DNA from: Methylococcales bacterium
GTDB taxonomy: Bacteria; Pseudomonadota; Gammaproteobacteria; Methylococcales; Methylomonadaceae
DNA: 38,100 nt
Assembly (NCBI GenBank): GCA_023145835.1
Contig: JAGLDH010000085.1
Span: 1-38,100 of the forward strand
Direction: 5' to 3'
The notes beneath the pieces were generated by a model. It was not told the DNA's origin. It did no database searches and was given only the letters and a program-made list of their open reading frames with translations. How positions within the stretch are numbered: position 1 is the first letter of the stretch; each line of letters opens with the position of its first letter. Below are positions 18,350-27,484 of this stretch, piece after piece. A program made the position numbers and the translations under genes.

Positions 18350-18907
18350 ATGATAAGTGATATACAACAAGATGCATCAGTACGTATGGGTAAAAGTGTA
18401 GATGCTCTACAAAAAGCATTTACGAAGATAAGAACAGGGCGTGCCCACCCTAGTTTATTAGATCAAATTACTGTTTCTTATTATGGTTCTGATACAACTT
18501 TATCTCAAGTTGCTAATATCTCAGTAGAAGACTCTAGAACACTGAAGGTAACCCCTTGGGAAAGAGATATGGTAAAAGCAATAGAAAAAGCAATTATAAC
18601 TTCTGACTTAGGGTTAAATCCAACAACTCAAGGATTAGCAATACGTATTCCATTACCTCCATTAACTGAAGAGCGTCGAAGAGATTTAGTTAAAGTGGTT
18701 AAAAATGAAGCTGAACAGAGTCGTGTTGCAATTAGAAACATTAGACGTGATGCTAATTCTGAAATTAAAGAAGCGTTAAAAGAAAAAATGGTTTCTGAAG
18801 ATGAAGCTCATACTGGAGAAGAAAAAATCCAGCAAATCACAGATAAGTTTATAAAAGAAATAGAAAAGTATCTTGAAATTAAAGAGGCTGATTTATTATC
18901 GATGTAA
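18350..18907 (+). CDS. frr: Ribosome recycling factor
   Basis: RRF splits post-termination ribosomes together with EF-G. The 185-residue tRNA-shaped protein shows the expected motifs: [43 protein letters not shown] in the beta domain (key part [14 protein letters not shown]), [25 protein letters not shown] and the C-terminal helix. AGGATAGGA precedes the ATG by about eight bases. The pyrH-frr-uppS-cdsA-dxr-rseP order is standard for gammaproteobacteria. Confidence 0.98.
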   Translation: MISDIQQDASVRMGKSVDALQKAFTKIRTGRAHPSLLDQITVSYYGSDTTLSQVANISVEDSRTLKVTPWERDMVKAIEKAIITSDLGLNPTTQGLAIRIPLPPLTEERRRDLVKVVKNEAEQSRVAIRNIRRDANSEIKEALKEKMVSEDEAHTGEEKIQQITDKFIKEIEKYLEIKEADLLSM

Positions 18908-18932
18908 ATTTTAAAAATATTAAATACTAGTG

Positions 18933-19691
18933 ATGAACGAATTAATGACAGATAACGGCAATCCTCGACATATTGCAATCATCATGGATGGAAATGGTCG
19001 TTGGGCTGAGAAACGGTTATTTCCCCGGATTTTGGGACATAGAGCTGGCGTAAAAACAGTAAAAAAAATTGTTGAATACTGTGTAAAGGAAGAAATAGCA
19101 GCTCTCTCTTTATTTGCTTTTAGTAGTGAAAATTGGCGTAGACCCAAAAAAGAGGTCGAGATGTTAATGGAGCTATTTTTTGGCACACTTCAAACTCAAA
19201 TTGATAAACTAGATAAGAATAATGTTAAGCTTCGTGTTATCGGTGATAAATCTGCATTCTCAAAAAAATTACAAGATAGAATCTTACAAGCTGAACAACA
19301 AACTGAAAAAAATACAGGGTTAACACTCGTTGTAGCAGCAAATTATGGAGGACATTGGGATATTACTCAGGCTTTTCAGAAAATTGCTGAAAAAATTTCA
19401 AAAGGGGAACTACAACTTGAAGATATTACAGAATCTTTAATCAGTCAATATGTTACAACTGCTGAACTTCCTGAACCTGATTTATTTATACGAACAGGTG
19501 GAGAGCAACGAATAAGTAATTTTTTGTTATGGCAACTAGCTTATACAGAATTTTATTTTACAGAAACGTTATGGCCTGATTTTGATAAAGAAGTTTTCTC
19601 AAAAGCCATTGAAAGTTTTAAAAGCAGACAACGACGATTTGGTCGTACTGGCGAACAAGTCGTAAATTTACAGAAATCTAAAAAATTATAA
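18933..19691 (+). CDS. uppS: Undecaprenyl diphosphate synthase
   Basis: UppS (cis-prenyltransferase) extends farnesyl diphosphate with eight isoprene units to make the C55 carrier for peptidoglycan and polysaccharide export. The catalytic Asp19 lies in AIIMDGNGRWA. ILGHRAGVKT, LFAFSSENW and PDLFIRTGGEQRISNFLLWQ follow, and the ...YTEFYFTETLWPDF segment is conserved. I chose the ATG at 18933 (252 residues). A GTG at 18930 and an ATG at 18945 are in frame, none with a clear ribosome binding site, so the exact start is open by a few codons. cdsA begins three bases after the stop. Confidence 0.96.
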   Translation: MNELMTDNGNPRHIAIIMDGNGRWAEKRLFPRILGHRAGVKTVKKIVEYCVKEEIAALSLFAFSSENWRRPKKEVEMLMELFFGTLQTQIDKLDKNNVKLRVIGDKSAFSKKLQDRILQAEQQTEKNTGLTLVVAANYGGHWDITQAFQKIAEKISKGELQLEDITESLISQYVTTAELPEPDLFIRTGGEQRISNFLLWQLAYTEFYFTETLWPDFDKEVFSKAIESFKSRQRRFGRTGEQVVNLQKSKKL

Positions 19692-19693
19692 TA

Positions 19694-20569
19694 ATGTTAT
19701 TACAACGTATATTAACAGGGCTCGTGTTAGCAGCTATCGCAATTTCTGCTATTTTTTATTTACCAATATTGTATTTTTATTTATTTATCGGCATTATTGT
19801 ATTAATTGCTGGTTGGGAATGGACAGGGTTATCTGATGTTCATTCAATTTTAGGGAAATTATCTTTTTCATTATTTTTGATTATTCCTATGCTGGGAATA
19901 ACATTTTGGACTCAAATTTTAGAAGTACTCTCTGTAGTGCTAGAGCGCCCTGAAGTTAAAGAATATTCGGGTATTCTTGAATGGTTGGTTATTGGTCCAA
20001 CTTTATTTTGGGTTGCTCTAATGCTTCTTATCAGAAAAGCGCCTGAAGAGCTGTTAGAAATTGATTTTAAAAAAAGATCTAAGATTTTTATAGGCTGGTT
20101 CGTTTTGTTTTCTGCTTGGATGTTTTTAACTAGGTTAAGAGCATTTTATGGTGCTGATTCAGTGATGTATTTTCTAGTTCTTATTTGGATTGCAGATATA
20201 TCAGCTTATTTTTCTGGTAAAAAATGGGGTAAAGATAAACTTGCGCCAATAATTAGCCCAGGAAAAACTATACAAGGAATGTATGGTGCACTTATTTCGG
20301 CAGCAGTTTGTGGTATTATTTTAGCCTTTTATTATAGCTATCCATTTATGATCGCAAGTGATTTTATTTTGCTATCTGTACTCACGGTTTTAGTCTCAAT
20401 ATATGGTGACCTATTTTTCAGTTTAGTGAAACGAAAAAATGGGGTTAAAGATAGTGGTTCACTACTTCCTGGTCATGGTGGTGTACTAGACCGTATTGAT
20501 AGTGTTATTTCTGCTGCTCCTTTTTATTATGCAGGTGTAATTCTTATTGGACGGAGTGTTTTTTCATGA
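19694..20569 (+). CDS. cdsA: Phosphatidate cytidylyltransferase (CDP-diglyceride synthase)
   Basis: CdsA is a multi-pass inner-membrane enzyme that makes CDP-diacylglycerol from phosphatidic acid and CTP, the precursor of all phospholipids here, including the phosphatidylserine decarboxylated by Psd further along. About eight membrane helices are predicted. The signature is near the C-terminus: SLVKRKNGVKDSGSLLPGHG and GVLDRIDS, with SPGKTIQGMYGA and the ISAYFSGKKWGKDKLAP segment earlier. At 291 residues it matches the family (about 285). It overlaps the dxr start by 4 bp. Confidence 0.97.
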   Translation: MLLQRILTGLVLAAIAISAIFYLPILYFYLFIGIIVLIAGWEWTGLSDVHSILGKLSFSLFLIIPMLGITFWTQILEVLSVVLERPEVKEYSGILEWLVIGPTLFWVALMLLIRKAPEELLEIDFKKRSKIFIGWFVLFSAWMFLTRLRAFYGADSVMYFLVLIWIADISAYFSGKKWGKDKLAPIISPGKTIQGMYGALISAAVCGIILAFYYSYPFMIASDFILLSVLTVLVSIYGDLFFSLVKRKNGVKDSGSLLPGHGGVLDRIDSVISAAPFYYAGVILIGRSVFS

Positions 20570-21750
20570 AAGGGCTTTGTATTCTTGGAGCAACGGGGTC
20601 AATAGGGGAAAGTACTTTAGATGTTGTCTCGCGTCATCCTGATCAATACAATGTTATTGCATTAACAGCTAATACAAATATTGATACTTTATTTGAGCAA
20701 TGTGTCAACCATAAGCCTGAGTGTGTGGTTGTTGTTGATGAAGTAAAAGCAGATTTATTTAAGGAAAAAATAAAGAATTCTGATTTATCTACAATTAAAG
20801 TTAAGTCGGGCTCAAAAGCTCTAGAGGAAGTATCAACTTTAGAAAATGTTGACTCAGTTATGGCTGCTATTGTTGGTGCAGCAGGTCTATTACCCAGTTT
20901 AGCTGCGGCTAAAGCGGGTAAAACGGTATTATTAGCAAATAAAGAAGCACTCGTTATGTCTGGTAATATTTTTATGCAGGCTGTTCAAGATGCAGGTGCG
21001 AAATTATTACCCATTGATAGTGAACATAATGCAATATTTCAATGTATGCCGGCTGAGTATGTTGCAGGAGAATCAACTAAACAAGTTAGGCGTATTTTAT
21101 TAACAGCGTCTGGAGGGCCTTTTAGAGAAACTCCGGTAGACGAATTACATAATGTTACAGTTGAACAAGCAGTTGCACATCCTAAATGGGATATGGGGCG
21201 TAAAATATCTGTTGATTCTGCAACGATGATGAATAAAGGTTTGGAACTAATTGAAGCTTGTTTATTATTCAATATTTTGCCAGATGATATTCAAGTTGTT
21301 ATTCATAAACAGAGCATTATTCATTCTATGGTTGATTATGTTGATGGTTCAGTTCTAGCTCAAATGGGGAATCCGGATATGAGAACCCCTATTGCTCATG
21401 CAATGGCATGGCCAGATCGATTTGATTCAGGGGTGGAACCTCTTAATATATTTGATGTAAAACAGATGGATTTTGAAGAGCCTAATTTAGAACGATTTCC
21501 TTGTTTAAGATTGGCTTATGAAGCAATTACAGCAGGAGGTATAATGCCAACAGTGCTTAATGCGTCAAATGAAATTGCCGTGGATGAGTTTTTGAATAAA
21601 CGAATAAAATTTACTGATATCCCCATCATTATTGAAAAATGTATGAACCAGTTTTCAGCAGAGATTGTAGATAGTCTTGAAGTCATTCTTCAAATTGATA
21701 AACAAGCTAGAGAACAGTCATATAAAATTATTGAAGAAATGTTTCACTAA
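20566..21750 (+). CDS. dxr: 1-deoxy-D-xylulose 5-phosphate reductoisomerase
   Basis: Dxr (IspC) converts DXP to MEP with NADPH, the committed step of the MEP isoprenoid pathway. The NADPH site is ILGATGSIGESTLDV (residues 6-20), with ALTANTNID and LLANKEALVMSG following. The metal and substrate region has IDSEHNAIFQ, the flexible catalytic loop is HPKWDMGRKISVDSATMMNKG, and then LIEA...HKQSIIHSMV appears. At 394 residues it is full length. It starts inside the cdsA end (4-bp overlap) and ends one base into the rseP start. It supplies the precursor pathway that uppS draws on. Confidence 0.98.
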   Translation: MKGLCILGATGSIGESTLDVVSRHPDQYNVIALTANTNIDTLFEQCVNHKPECVVVVDEVKADLFKEKIKNSDLSTIKVKSGSKALEEVSTLENVDSVMAAIVGAAGLLPSLAAAKAGKTVLLANKEALVMSGNIFMQAVQDAGAKLLPIDSEHNAIFQCMPAEYVAGESTKQVRRILLTASGGPFRETPVDELHNVTVEQAVAHPKWDMGRKISVDSATMMNKGLELIEACLLFNILPDDIQVVIHKQSIIHSMVDYVDGSVLAQMGNPDMRTPIAHAMAWPDRFDSGVEPLNIFDVKQMDFEEPNLERFPCLRLAYEAITAGGIMPTVLNASNEIAVDEFLNKRIKFTDIPIIIEKCMNQFSAEIVDSLEVILQIDKQAREQSYKIIEEMFH

Positions 21751-23117
21751 TGGATGCTCTTTATACTGTTTTTCATTTTATTGTAGCTATTAGCTTATTA
21801 GTTGCTGTTCATGAATTTGGCCATTTTTGGGTTGCTAGAAAAGCTGGTGTTAAAGTATTACGTTTTTCTATTGGTTTTGGAAAAGTAGTCTGGTCATATC
21901 AAAAAACATCTGAATCTACAGAATATGTTTTATCTGCTATTCCATTAGGTGGATATGTAAAAATGACAGATGAACGGGAAGGAGATGTTAGACAACAAGA
22001 TTTGCCATATGCATTTAATCGCCAATCTTTATTAGCTCGAACAGCTATTGTTGCAGCAGGACCAATATTTAATTTGTTACTTGCTATCATTTTATTTTGG
22101 GCTGTATTTATTATTGGTGAAACGGGGGTTCGACCCGTTGTTGGTGAAATAGAAATAGGAACATTAGCGGAGCAGGCTGGGTTTTTAGAAGGTGAAGAGA
22201 TACTCTCAGTTAATGATGAGTATGCACCGACTTGGGCAGAAGCAATGAATTTAATATTTTCATCTGCAATGCAAGGAGAGCAAGAAATCAAAGTTTCTGT
22301 TAAAGATAAAGATAAAGATGACATAAATCTAGTTCATTTTCTCACGTTAACAGAAGAAGTTTCTCAGAAACCAGAAGAGCTTTATATAAAATTAGGATTG
22401 AAACCTTGGTCTCCAAAACTACAACCTATTATTGGTAAAGTTCTTGATAATTCTGCTGCTAAAGCAGCTGGATTACTAAAAGGTGATCTGATTATTTCAG
22501 CAAATGAAGAGTTTGTTACGGACTGGATGAAATGGGTTGAGTATGTAAGAGGGCGTCCAGAGCAATCAATAAATTTAATTATAGAAAGGGAAGGTGTTCG
22601 ATTACCTTTAGTCATTGTTCCAGAAAAAGTTAAGGGTGAACAAAAAGATATTGGACGTATTGGAGCAGGGGTTGATATTCCTAAAGATATCATTAAATCT
22701 TTACAAGTTGAATACTCTTTATCAGTAGGCGATGCACTTGTTGCTGCTATAAATAAAACCTGGCTTTATTCGACTAGTACACTGAAAATGATGTGGAATA
22801 TGTTAATAGGTAAGGCATCTTCAGAAAATTTGAGTGGTCCGATTAGCATTGCACAATATGCGGGTCAGTCAGCTGAGATGGGGTTAGTACCTTTCTTTAA
22901 ATTTTTAGCATTAGTTAGTATAAGTCTTGGTGTTTTAAACCTTTTACCAATACCTGTTTTAGATGGTGGGCATTTAATGTTCTTTGCTGCTGAAGCTATT
23001 AAAGGTGGTCCTATTTCTGAAAAAATACAAATATACTTTCAACAAATTGGAATGATAATGTTAATGTCACTGATGATTTTTGCAGTTTTTCTTGATATTG
23101 GTCGTTTATTTCAATAA
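21750..23117 (+). CDS. rseP: Site-2 zinc metalloprotease RseP
   Basis: RseP is an intramembrane protease that cleaves anti-sigma factor RseA and remnant signal peptides. The first membrane helix carries the zinc site HEFGH (His21, Glu22, His25). FSIGFG and IPLGGYVKM form the membrane-reentrant region. Two PDZ domains occupy about 115-190 and 205-290. The third metal ligand is Asp in LNLLPIPVLDGGHL near the C-terminus. Its length of 455 residues is usual (450 in E. coli). It overlaps dxr by 1 bp. The usual next gene, bamA, is not present; a dsbC gene follows instead. Confidence 0.97.
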   Translation: MDALYTVFHFIVAISLLVAVHEFGHFWVARKAGVKVLRFSIGFGKVVWSYQKTSESTEYVLSAIPLGGYVKMTDEREGDVRQQDLPYAFNRQSLLARTAIVAAGPIFNLLLAIILFWAVFIIGETGVRPVVGEIEIGTLAEQAGFLEGEEILSVNDEYAPTWAEAMNLIFSSAMQGEQEIKVSVKDKDKDDINLVHFLTLTEEVSQKPEELYIKLGLKPWSPKLQPIIGKVLDNSAAKAAGLLKGDLIISANEEFVTDWMKWVEYVRGRPEQSINLIIEREGVRLPLVIVPEKVKGEQKDIGRIGAGVDIPKDIIKSLQVEYSLSVGDALVAAINKTWLYSTSTLKMMWNMLIGKASSENLSGPISIAQYAGQSAEMGLVPFFKFLALVSISLGVLNLLPIPVLDGGHLMFFAAEAIKGGPISEKIQIYFQQIGMIMLMSLMIFAVFLDIGRLFQ

Positions 23118-23180
23118 ATTAAATGAACAAAAAATATTATTTGTTGTCTTTTGAAAACTTTTAACTGTTATCTATTGAAT

Positions 23181-23897
23181 ATGAAACAACTAAGAAATAC
23201 TACCCATCCCTTATTAGCGTTTGCACTAATAAGTACAACATTTTATGCGCATGCAGATGAAGATGCTATTCGAAAGGTATTTGCTAAGTCTATGCCTTCT
23301 ATTAAAATTGATTCAGTAAAACCCTCTGAAGCTAAAGGAGTATATGAACTTTCAGTCGGAGCAAATATTTTATATGTCTCTGAAGATGGAAAATACATGT
23401 TCCAAGGTCATTTAATTGATTTAGAAGCAAAAAAAGATTTAACTGAAATAAAGTTAGCAGGATCAAGAAAGCAGGCAATTGAAAAATTAGGTGAAGATAA
23501 AATGATCATCTTCAAACCTGAGAAGAGTAAATATAAGGTTTCTGTTTTTACAGATATAGATTGTGGATATTGTCGTAAATTACATTCTGAAATGGATCAA
23601 TATATGGCTGAAGGAATTACCATTCAATATATATTTTATCCTAGAGCTGGAAAAGGGTCTGACTCTTACAACAAAGCTGTTGCCGTTTGGTGTGCCGAGG
23701 ATCGAAATACTGCACTAACGAATGCTAAAAATGGAAAATCACTAGAAATGAAAACATGTGAAAATCCTATTGATGAACATATGCAGTTAGGTGTGGAGTT
23801 TGAAGCAAGAGGAACACCAATGATTGTTTCAGAAAAAGGAGATGTTTTTCCTGGTTATGTTCCTGCAAAAAAACTAGTAGAAGCTTTGTCTCAATAA
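23181..23897 (+). CDS. dsbC: Thiol:disulfide interchange protein DsbC
   Basis: DsbC is a periplasmic dimeric disulfide isomerase, kept reduced by DsbD. From the ATG at 23181 it has 238 residues: a signal peptide of about 25 residues ending in AHA, an N-terminal dimerisation domain (about 28-85, with SVGANILYVSEDGKYMFQGHLIDL as the DsbC_N strand, key part YVSEDGKYMFQGHL), a linker helix, and a thioredoxin domain with Cys128 and Cys131 in FTDIDCGYCRKLH. A second Cys pair (VWCAED and KTCENP) and the cis-proline loop RGTPMIV are typical. An upstream in-frame TTG at 23151 would spoil the signal peptide, so I reject it. It is 63 bp after rseP and may be cotranscribed. Confidence 0.94.
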   Translation: MKQLRNTTHPLLAFALISTTFYAHADEDAIRKVFAKSMPSIKIDSVKPSEAKGVYELSVGANILYVSEDGKYMFQGHLIDLEAKKDLTEIKLAGSRKQAIEKLGEDKMIIFKPEKSKYKVSVFTDIDCGYCRKLHSEMDQYMAEGITIQYIFYPRAGKGSDSYNKAVAVWCAEDRNTALTNAKNGKSLEMKTCENPIDEHMQLGVEFEARGTPMIVSEKGDVFPGYVPAKKLVEALSQ

Positions 23898-23990
23898 TAA
23901 TTTTCTTATCTAAACCTTATAAAGAATTTGTTTGAGTTTTTTGTTTAAAGAAATCTAACTTCATTGTTAGAAGAAGTGCTACTAATATTG

Positions 23991-23996
23991 TATAAT
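23991..23996 (+). promoter_or_regulatory. -10 box of the RNase P RNA promoter
   Basis: A perfect TATAAT ends eight bases before the first base of the P1 stem of the RNase P RNA, the right distance for transcription start. No convincing -35 hexamer stands 16-18 bp upstream. TTGTTA at 23964-23969 is too far at 21 bp. Confidence 0.6.
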
Positions 23997-24003
23997 CATC
24001 AAT

Positions 24004-24357
24004 AAGAGTTGGCTGGACAGTCGCTGTTTTATCATTGATAAGGCGGAGGAAAGTCCGGGCTCCACTGGGTAAGGTGCCAGGTAACGCCTGGGAGGCGTGA
24101 GCCTACGGAAAGTGCCACAGAAAATATACCGCCAAATCTTTTTTATGATTTGGTAAGGGTGAAATGGTGCGGTAAGAGCGCACCGCGCTTGCTGGTAACA
24201 GCAGTGGCAAGGTAAACCCCACCTGGAGCAAGATCAAATAGAGGAGCTTACATGTGACCCGCATGGCTCTTGGGTAGATTGCTTGAGCCATTAGGTGACT
24301 AATGGCCTAGATGAATGACTGTTCTCGACAGAACCCGGCTTACAGGCCAACTCTTTT
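24004..24357 (+). ncRNA. rnpB: RNase P RNA, bacterial type A
   Basis: This is the catalytic RNA of RNase P, which trims tRNA 5' ends. The outer P1 stem pairs AGAGTTGG (24005-24012) with CCAACTCT (24347-24354). The universal core is present: GAGGAAAGTCCGGGCTCC near the 5' end and ACAGAACCCGGCTTACA at the 3' end (the P4 partners), plus GGTAAACCCCACC and GGGTGAAATGGTGCGGTAAGAGCGCACC (read as GGTGCGGTAAGAGCGCACC). P1 followed by a run of T serves as the terminator. The length of about 354 nt fits type A. A 62-codon open frame on the opposite strand within it is chance. Confidence 0.97.
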
Positions 24358-24463
24358 TTATATCCCTATCTTTTAGTTTCTAACTGATATGTTTGTTATT
24401 TTAGAATAAACATATTTGTCTCCTTTTCAATAATCAGCTCGATTTAACTTCAAGACTAATTTG

Positions 24464-25354
24464 ATGAATTTTACGACGATAGAATCCTTTGTAGGTAATA
24501 CACCTCTTGTTAAACTACAACGATTACCTGGTGATACTACTAATATTGTTTTAGTTAAATTAGAAGGTAATAATCCTGCGGGCTCAGTAAAGGATCGCCC
24601 TGCTATGAGTATGATTAAACATGCGGAATTAAGGGGAGAAATAAAGCCTGGCGATAGTTTGATTGAAGCAACAAGTGGTAATACGGGTATTGCTTTAGCC
24701 ATGGCATCGGCTATTAAAGGATATAAAATGACTTTAATTATGCCTGATAATATGAGTGCTGAACGAATTGCTTCTATGAAAGCTTATGGAGCAGAGATTA
24801 TTTTAACTCCAGCATCTCAAAGTATGGAAGGAGCCATTGATTTAGCCAGAAAAATGGAGAAAGAAGGTAAAGGGCGAATTTTGGATCAATTTTCTAACTC
24901 TGATAACCCTTTAGCTCATTATGAAGGAACTGGGCCGGAAATATGGCATGATACAGAAGAAAAAATCACTCATTTTGTTAGTGCAATGGGCACTACAGGG
25001 ACAATTATGGGAACTTCTCGTTTTTTAAAAGAAAAAAATCCTAATATTCAAATAGTAGGTGTGCAGCCTGAGGGGCAATCAAAAATACCAGGCATTAGAC
25101 GGTGGCCTCAAGAATATATGCCTAAAATATATAATCCTGAAAATATTGATCGTATTATGGATATAGATCAAACATCAGCTGAAAATATAACGCGAGATTT
25201 AGCGGCTAAAGAAGGTATCTTTTCTGGTATTTCTTCTGGTGGAGCTGTGGCTATAGCTCTTCAGTTATCTAAAATATTGAAGAATTCAGTTATTGTCGCT
25301 ATTATTTGTGACAGAGGGGATCGCTATCTTTCAACAGGTGTCTTTCCTAGTTAA
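24464..25354 (+). CDS. cysM: Cysteine synthase B (O-acetylserine sulfhydrylase)
   Basis: CysM is a PLP enzyme that makes cysteine from O-acetylserine and sulfide, or S-sulfocysteine from thiosulfate. PLP binds Lys43 in NNPAGSVKDRP. The substrate loop TSGNTGIALAMA and the PLP phosphate loop SAMGTTGTIMG follow. GIRRWPQEY and the C-terminal AIICDRGDRYLSTGVF are diagnostic of CysM rather than CysK. With the ATG at 24464 it has 296 residues (303 in E. coli). A TTG at 24461 directly before it is less likely. The gene stands 100 bp after the RNase P RNA. Together with MetZ it shows direct sulfide use in amino acid synthesis. Confidence 0.95.
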   Translation: MNFTTIESFVGNTPLVKLQRLPGDTTNIVLVKLEGNNPAGSVKDRPAMSMIKHAELRGEIKPGDSLIEATSGNTGIALAMASAIKGYKMTLIMPDNMSAERIASMKAYGAEIILTPASQSMEGAIDLARKMEKEGKGRILDQFSNSDNPLAHYEGTGPEIWHDTEEKITHFVSAMGTTGTIMGTSRFLKEKNPNIQIVGVQPEGQSKIPGIRRWPQEYMPKIYNPENIDRIMDIDQTSAENITRDLAAKEGIFSGISSGGAVAIALQLSKILKNSVIVAIICDRGDRYLSTGVFPS

Positions 25355-25420
25355 TAATAAAGTAGGGTAAAATAAATTATGCTCAGATACTTAGACTGGT
25401 GTGTTAAATAAAGTCTACCT

Positions 25421-27472
25421 ATGTACCGTTTTTCTTGTGTGCTGTTTTTCTTACTATTTTCTAATCAAACAGTTAATGCATTTGAAAAACTTTCATTTGA
25501 TATTGAAACACTCGTCACTAGCAATTGGAAAATTAAGGGGGCTAAGCTTTCTTTGTCTGATTTATATAATAATAAGCAACAATTCAGAGCAACAATTAAA
25601 CAACTCGTATTACCTGAACCTTTTTCAAATTTAAAGATATTTAATATAACTTGCCTGTCTTTTTCTTGGCAAAGCAACAAGGTTGTATGTCAAAAGGGAA
25701 AAGCAAGAGTAAAGTCTTCTATTATCGCTTCATCTTCATTTAAATTCTCATTTTTTATTTCAGAAAAAAAAAGTCAATTTACTCTTTCAGGACTTCCATT
25801 GGCAAAGGGAAAACTTTCTTTGACAGTACTAGAAAAGAATGGGCATTGGTTGGTTTCTGCTAAATCTAAAAATATTGAATTGCAGCAGTTTGCTTCTTTA
25901 CTCAAAAAAAAGAAACCTATTATAGACGAGGGAACTAGTGGCATTGTTGATGCCGATATTAAATTAACAGGTACCAATAATGGACTTGATACATTATTAA
26001 TTCATTCTATAGTTAACAAACTTTCATTTCAGGCGGAGAAAGGTCATATCGCAACGGAGTTGTTAGGGTTTGATTTTGACTTACAAGCAATAAAAAAAAA
26101 TGGCGAATGGAATTGGAAGCATACTGGTTTTGTTAGGCAAGGTGAAGTATATATAGAGCCAATTTATATAGAAATTAAAGAAGAAGAGAGAGTAACCGTT
26201 CAAGTAGAAGGCTTATTGAGAAAGAAGAATGAAATTGTCTTACAGAAGGCTAATATAACAATACCAGATATTTCTGATATAAATATTGAAGGCATAATAA
26301 AAATAAGGCCATTTTTCGATATTAGTAAAGCTAAAATACAGGCAAAGATTAAAAACTTAAACTATTTTTCTACGCATTATTTTTCTGCACTTGCAGAGCA
26401 AACAGTTCTTGAAGGAATTAATTTAAAAGGACAGCTTGATTTAAACGTAGAGGTATCAGATTCCGCTATAAGACTAGTGTCTAGTAAGTTATCAAATTTT
26501 ACCCTGTTTGATCTTGATCAGCGCATTGAAATCATTAATAGTAGTGGTGAGATTAATTGGTCAGATGATTCTAGGTTTGATTCTCCATCTAATATTCAAT
26601 GGGATAAGCTGAATATTAGAGCAATTCCATTCGATACAGGTAACATAAGTTTATTGCTAAGTGGTAAAACTATTAAATTATTGCAAAGTACTGATATTCC
26701 AGTTTTGGATGGACTATTTTCTATTATTCAATTTAATTGGCAACATAATATAGATGATGAGCCTACTGTTTATTTTGAAGGAGGTATCAAAAATATTTCT
26801 TTAGAGCGATTAACTCAGGTTTTAGATTGGACTCCTTTAACAGGAAATATCAGTGGGTATATTCCTGGTGTCCAATATAAAAATAAAGTTCTAAAGGTTA
26901 ATGGTGAGCTAAAAGTCGATGTTTTTGATGGCACTATAGGTATTGATAAACTTGCCTTGTCTGGATTATTGACAGATATACCTAGGTTGTATCTGGATAT
27001 AAAGCTTGATAATCTGGATTTACATGCAATAACTCAACAATTCGAAATGGGGGGAGTAGAAGGTCGTCTTTCTGGGTATGTTAATAATTTATTTTTAGAA
27101 AATTGGGAACCAGTGACGTTTTATGCTTGGTTTGGAACCCCAAAGAATGATGATTCAAGACATAGGATAAGCCAAAAAGCAGTAGAAAATATTGCGAGTA
27201 TTGGTGGAGGAGGTGCTGCGGATATTATATCTAAAGGTTTTTTGCGTTTTTTTGATACTTTTAGGTATGATCGTTTAGGTTTTGGTTGCTATCTTTATCA
27301 AGGCGTTTGCCAGTTAATGGGAGTAGAAGCTACTAAGCAAGGCTATTACATTATTAAAGGAGGAGGGCTACCAAGAATTGATGTTATTGGATATAACCCG
27401 CGAGTTGATTGGAAAGTGTTAATTCAACGTTTATCCCGTATCTCTGATACAGATAATTTAATAATTGAATAA
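25421..27472 (+). CDS. Large exported AsmA/YdbH-like protein, uncharacterised
   Basis: I recognise the general type but not a named family. A signal peptide (1-20, MYRFSCVLFFLLFSNQTVNA) is followed by about 660 residues of alternating short beta-strands with few helices. The pattern is that of AsmA, YdbH or TamB-like beta-taco proteins that span the periplasm and may move lipids between membranes. The C-terminal part has a low-complexity hinge (ASIGGGGAADIISKG), then FLRFFDTFRYDRLGFGCYLY and GYYIIKGGGLPRIDVIGYNP, a layout reminiscent of the YdbH C-terminal region. Two Cys in GFGCYLYQGVCQ could form a disulfide. The role in lipid transport is inference from overall architecture. It is 66 bp after cysM and converges with the CAP-like gene, with only 12 bp between stops. 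Confidence 0.75.
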   Translation: MYRFSCVLFFLLFSNQTVNAFEKLSFDIETLVTSNWKIKGAKLSLSDLYNNKQQFRATIKQLVLPEPFSNLKIFNITCLSFSWQSNKVVCQKGKARVKSSIIASSSFKFSFFISEKKSQFTLSGLPLAKGKLSLTVLEKNGHWLVSAKSKNIELQQFASLLKKKKPIIDEGTSGIVDADIKLTGTNNGLDTLLIHSIVNKLSFQAEKGHIATELLGFDFDLQAIKKNGEWNWKHTGFVRQGEVYIEPIYIEIKEEERVTVQVEGLLRKKNEIVLQKANITIPDISDINIEGIIKIRPFFDISKAKIQAKIKNLNYFSTHYFSALAEQTVLEGINLKGQLDLNVEVSDSAIRLVSSKLSNFTLFDLDQRIEIINSSGEINWSDDSRFDSPSNIQWDKLNIRAIPFDTGNISLLLSGKTIKLLQSTDIPVLDGLFSIIQFNWQHNIDDEPTVYFEGGIKNISLERLTQVLDWTPLTGNISGYIPGVQYKNKVLKVNGELKVDVFDGTIGIDKLALSGLLTDIPRLYLDIKLDNLDLHAITQQFEMGGVEGRLSGYVNNLFLENWEPVTFYAWFGTPKNDDSRHRISQKAVENIASIGGGGAADIISKGFLRFFDTFRYDRLGFGCYLYQGVCQLMGVEATKQGYYIIKGGGLPRIDVIGYNPRVDWKVLIQRLSRISDTDNLIIE

Positions 27473-27484
27473 GACAAAAAGAGA

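Noticed and set aside
24103-24291. 62-codon open frame on the minus strand
   Set aside because: It lies wholly inside the RNase P RNA gene and its codons follow the RNA's conserved stems. There is no ribosome binding site.
25401-25634. 77-codon plus-strand open frame overlapping the start of the AsmA-like gene
   Set aside because: It overlaps in another frame the signal peptide and early domain of the 683-codon gene, which has a proper signal peptide and length. The short frame is a shadow.
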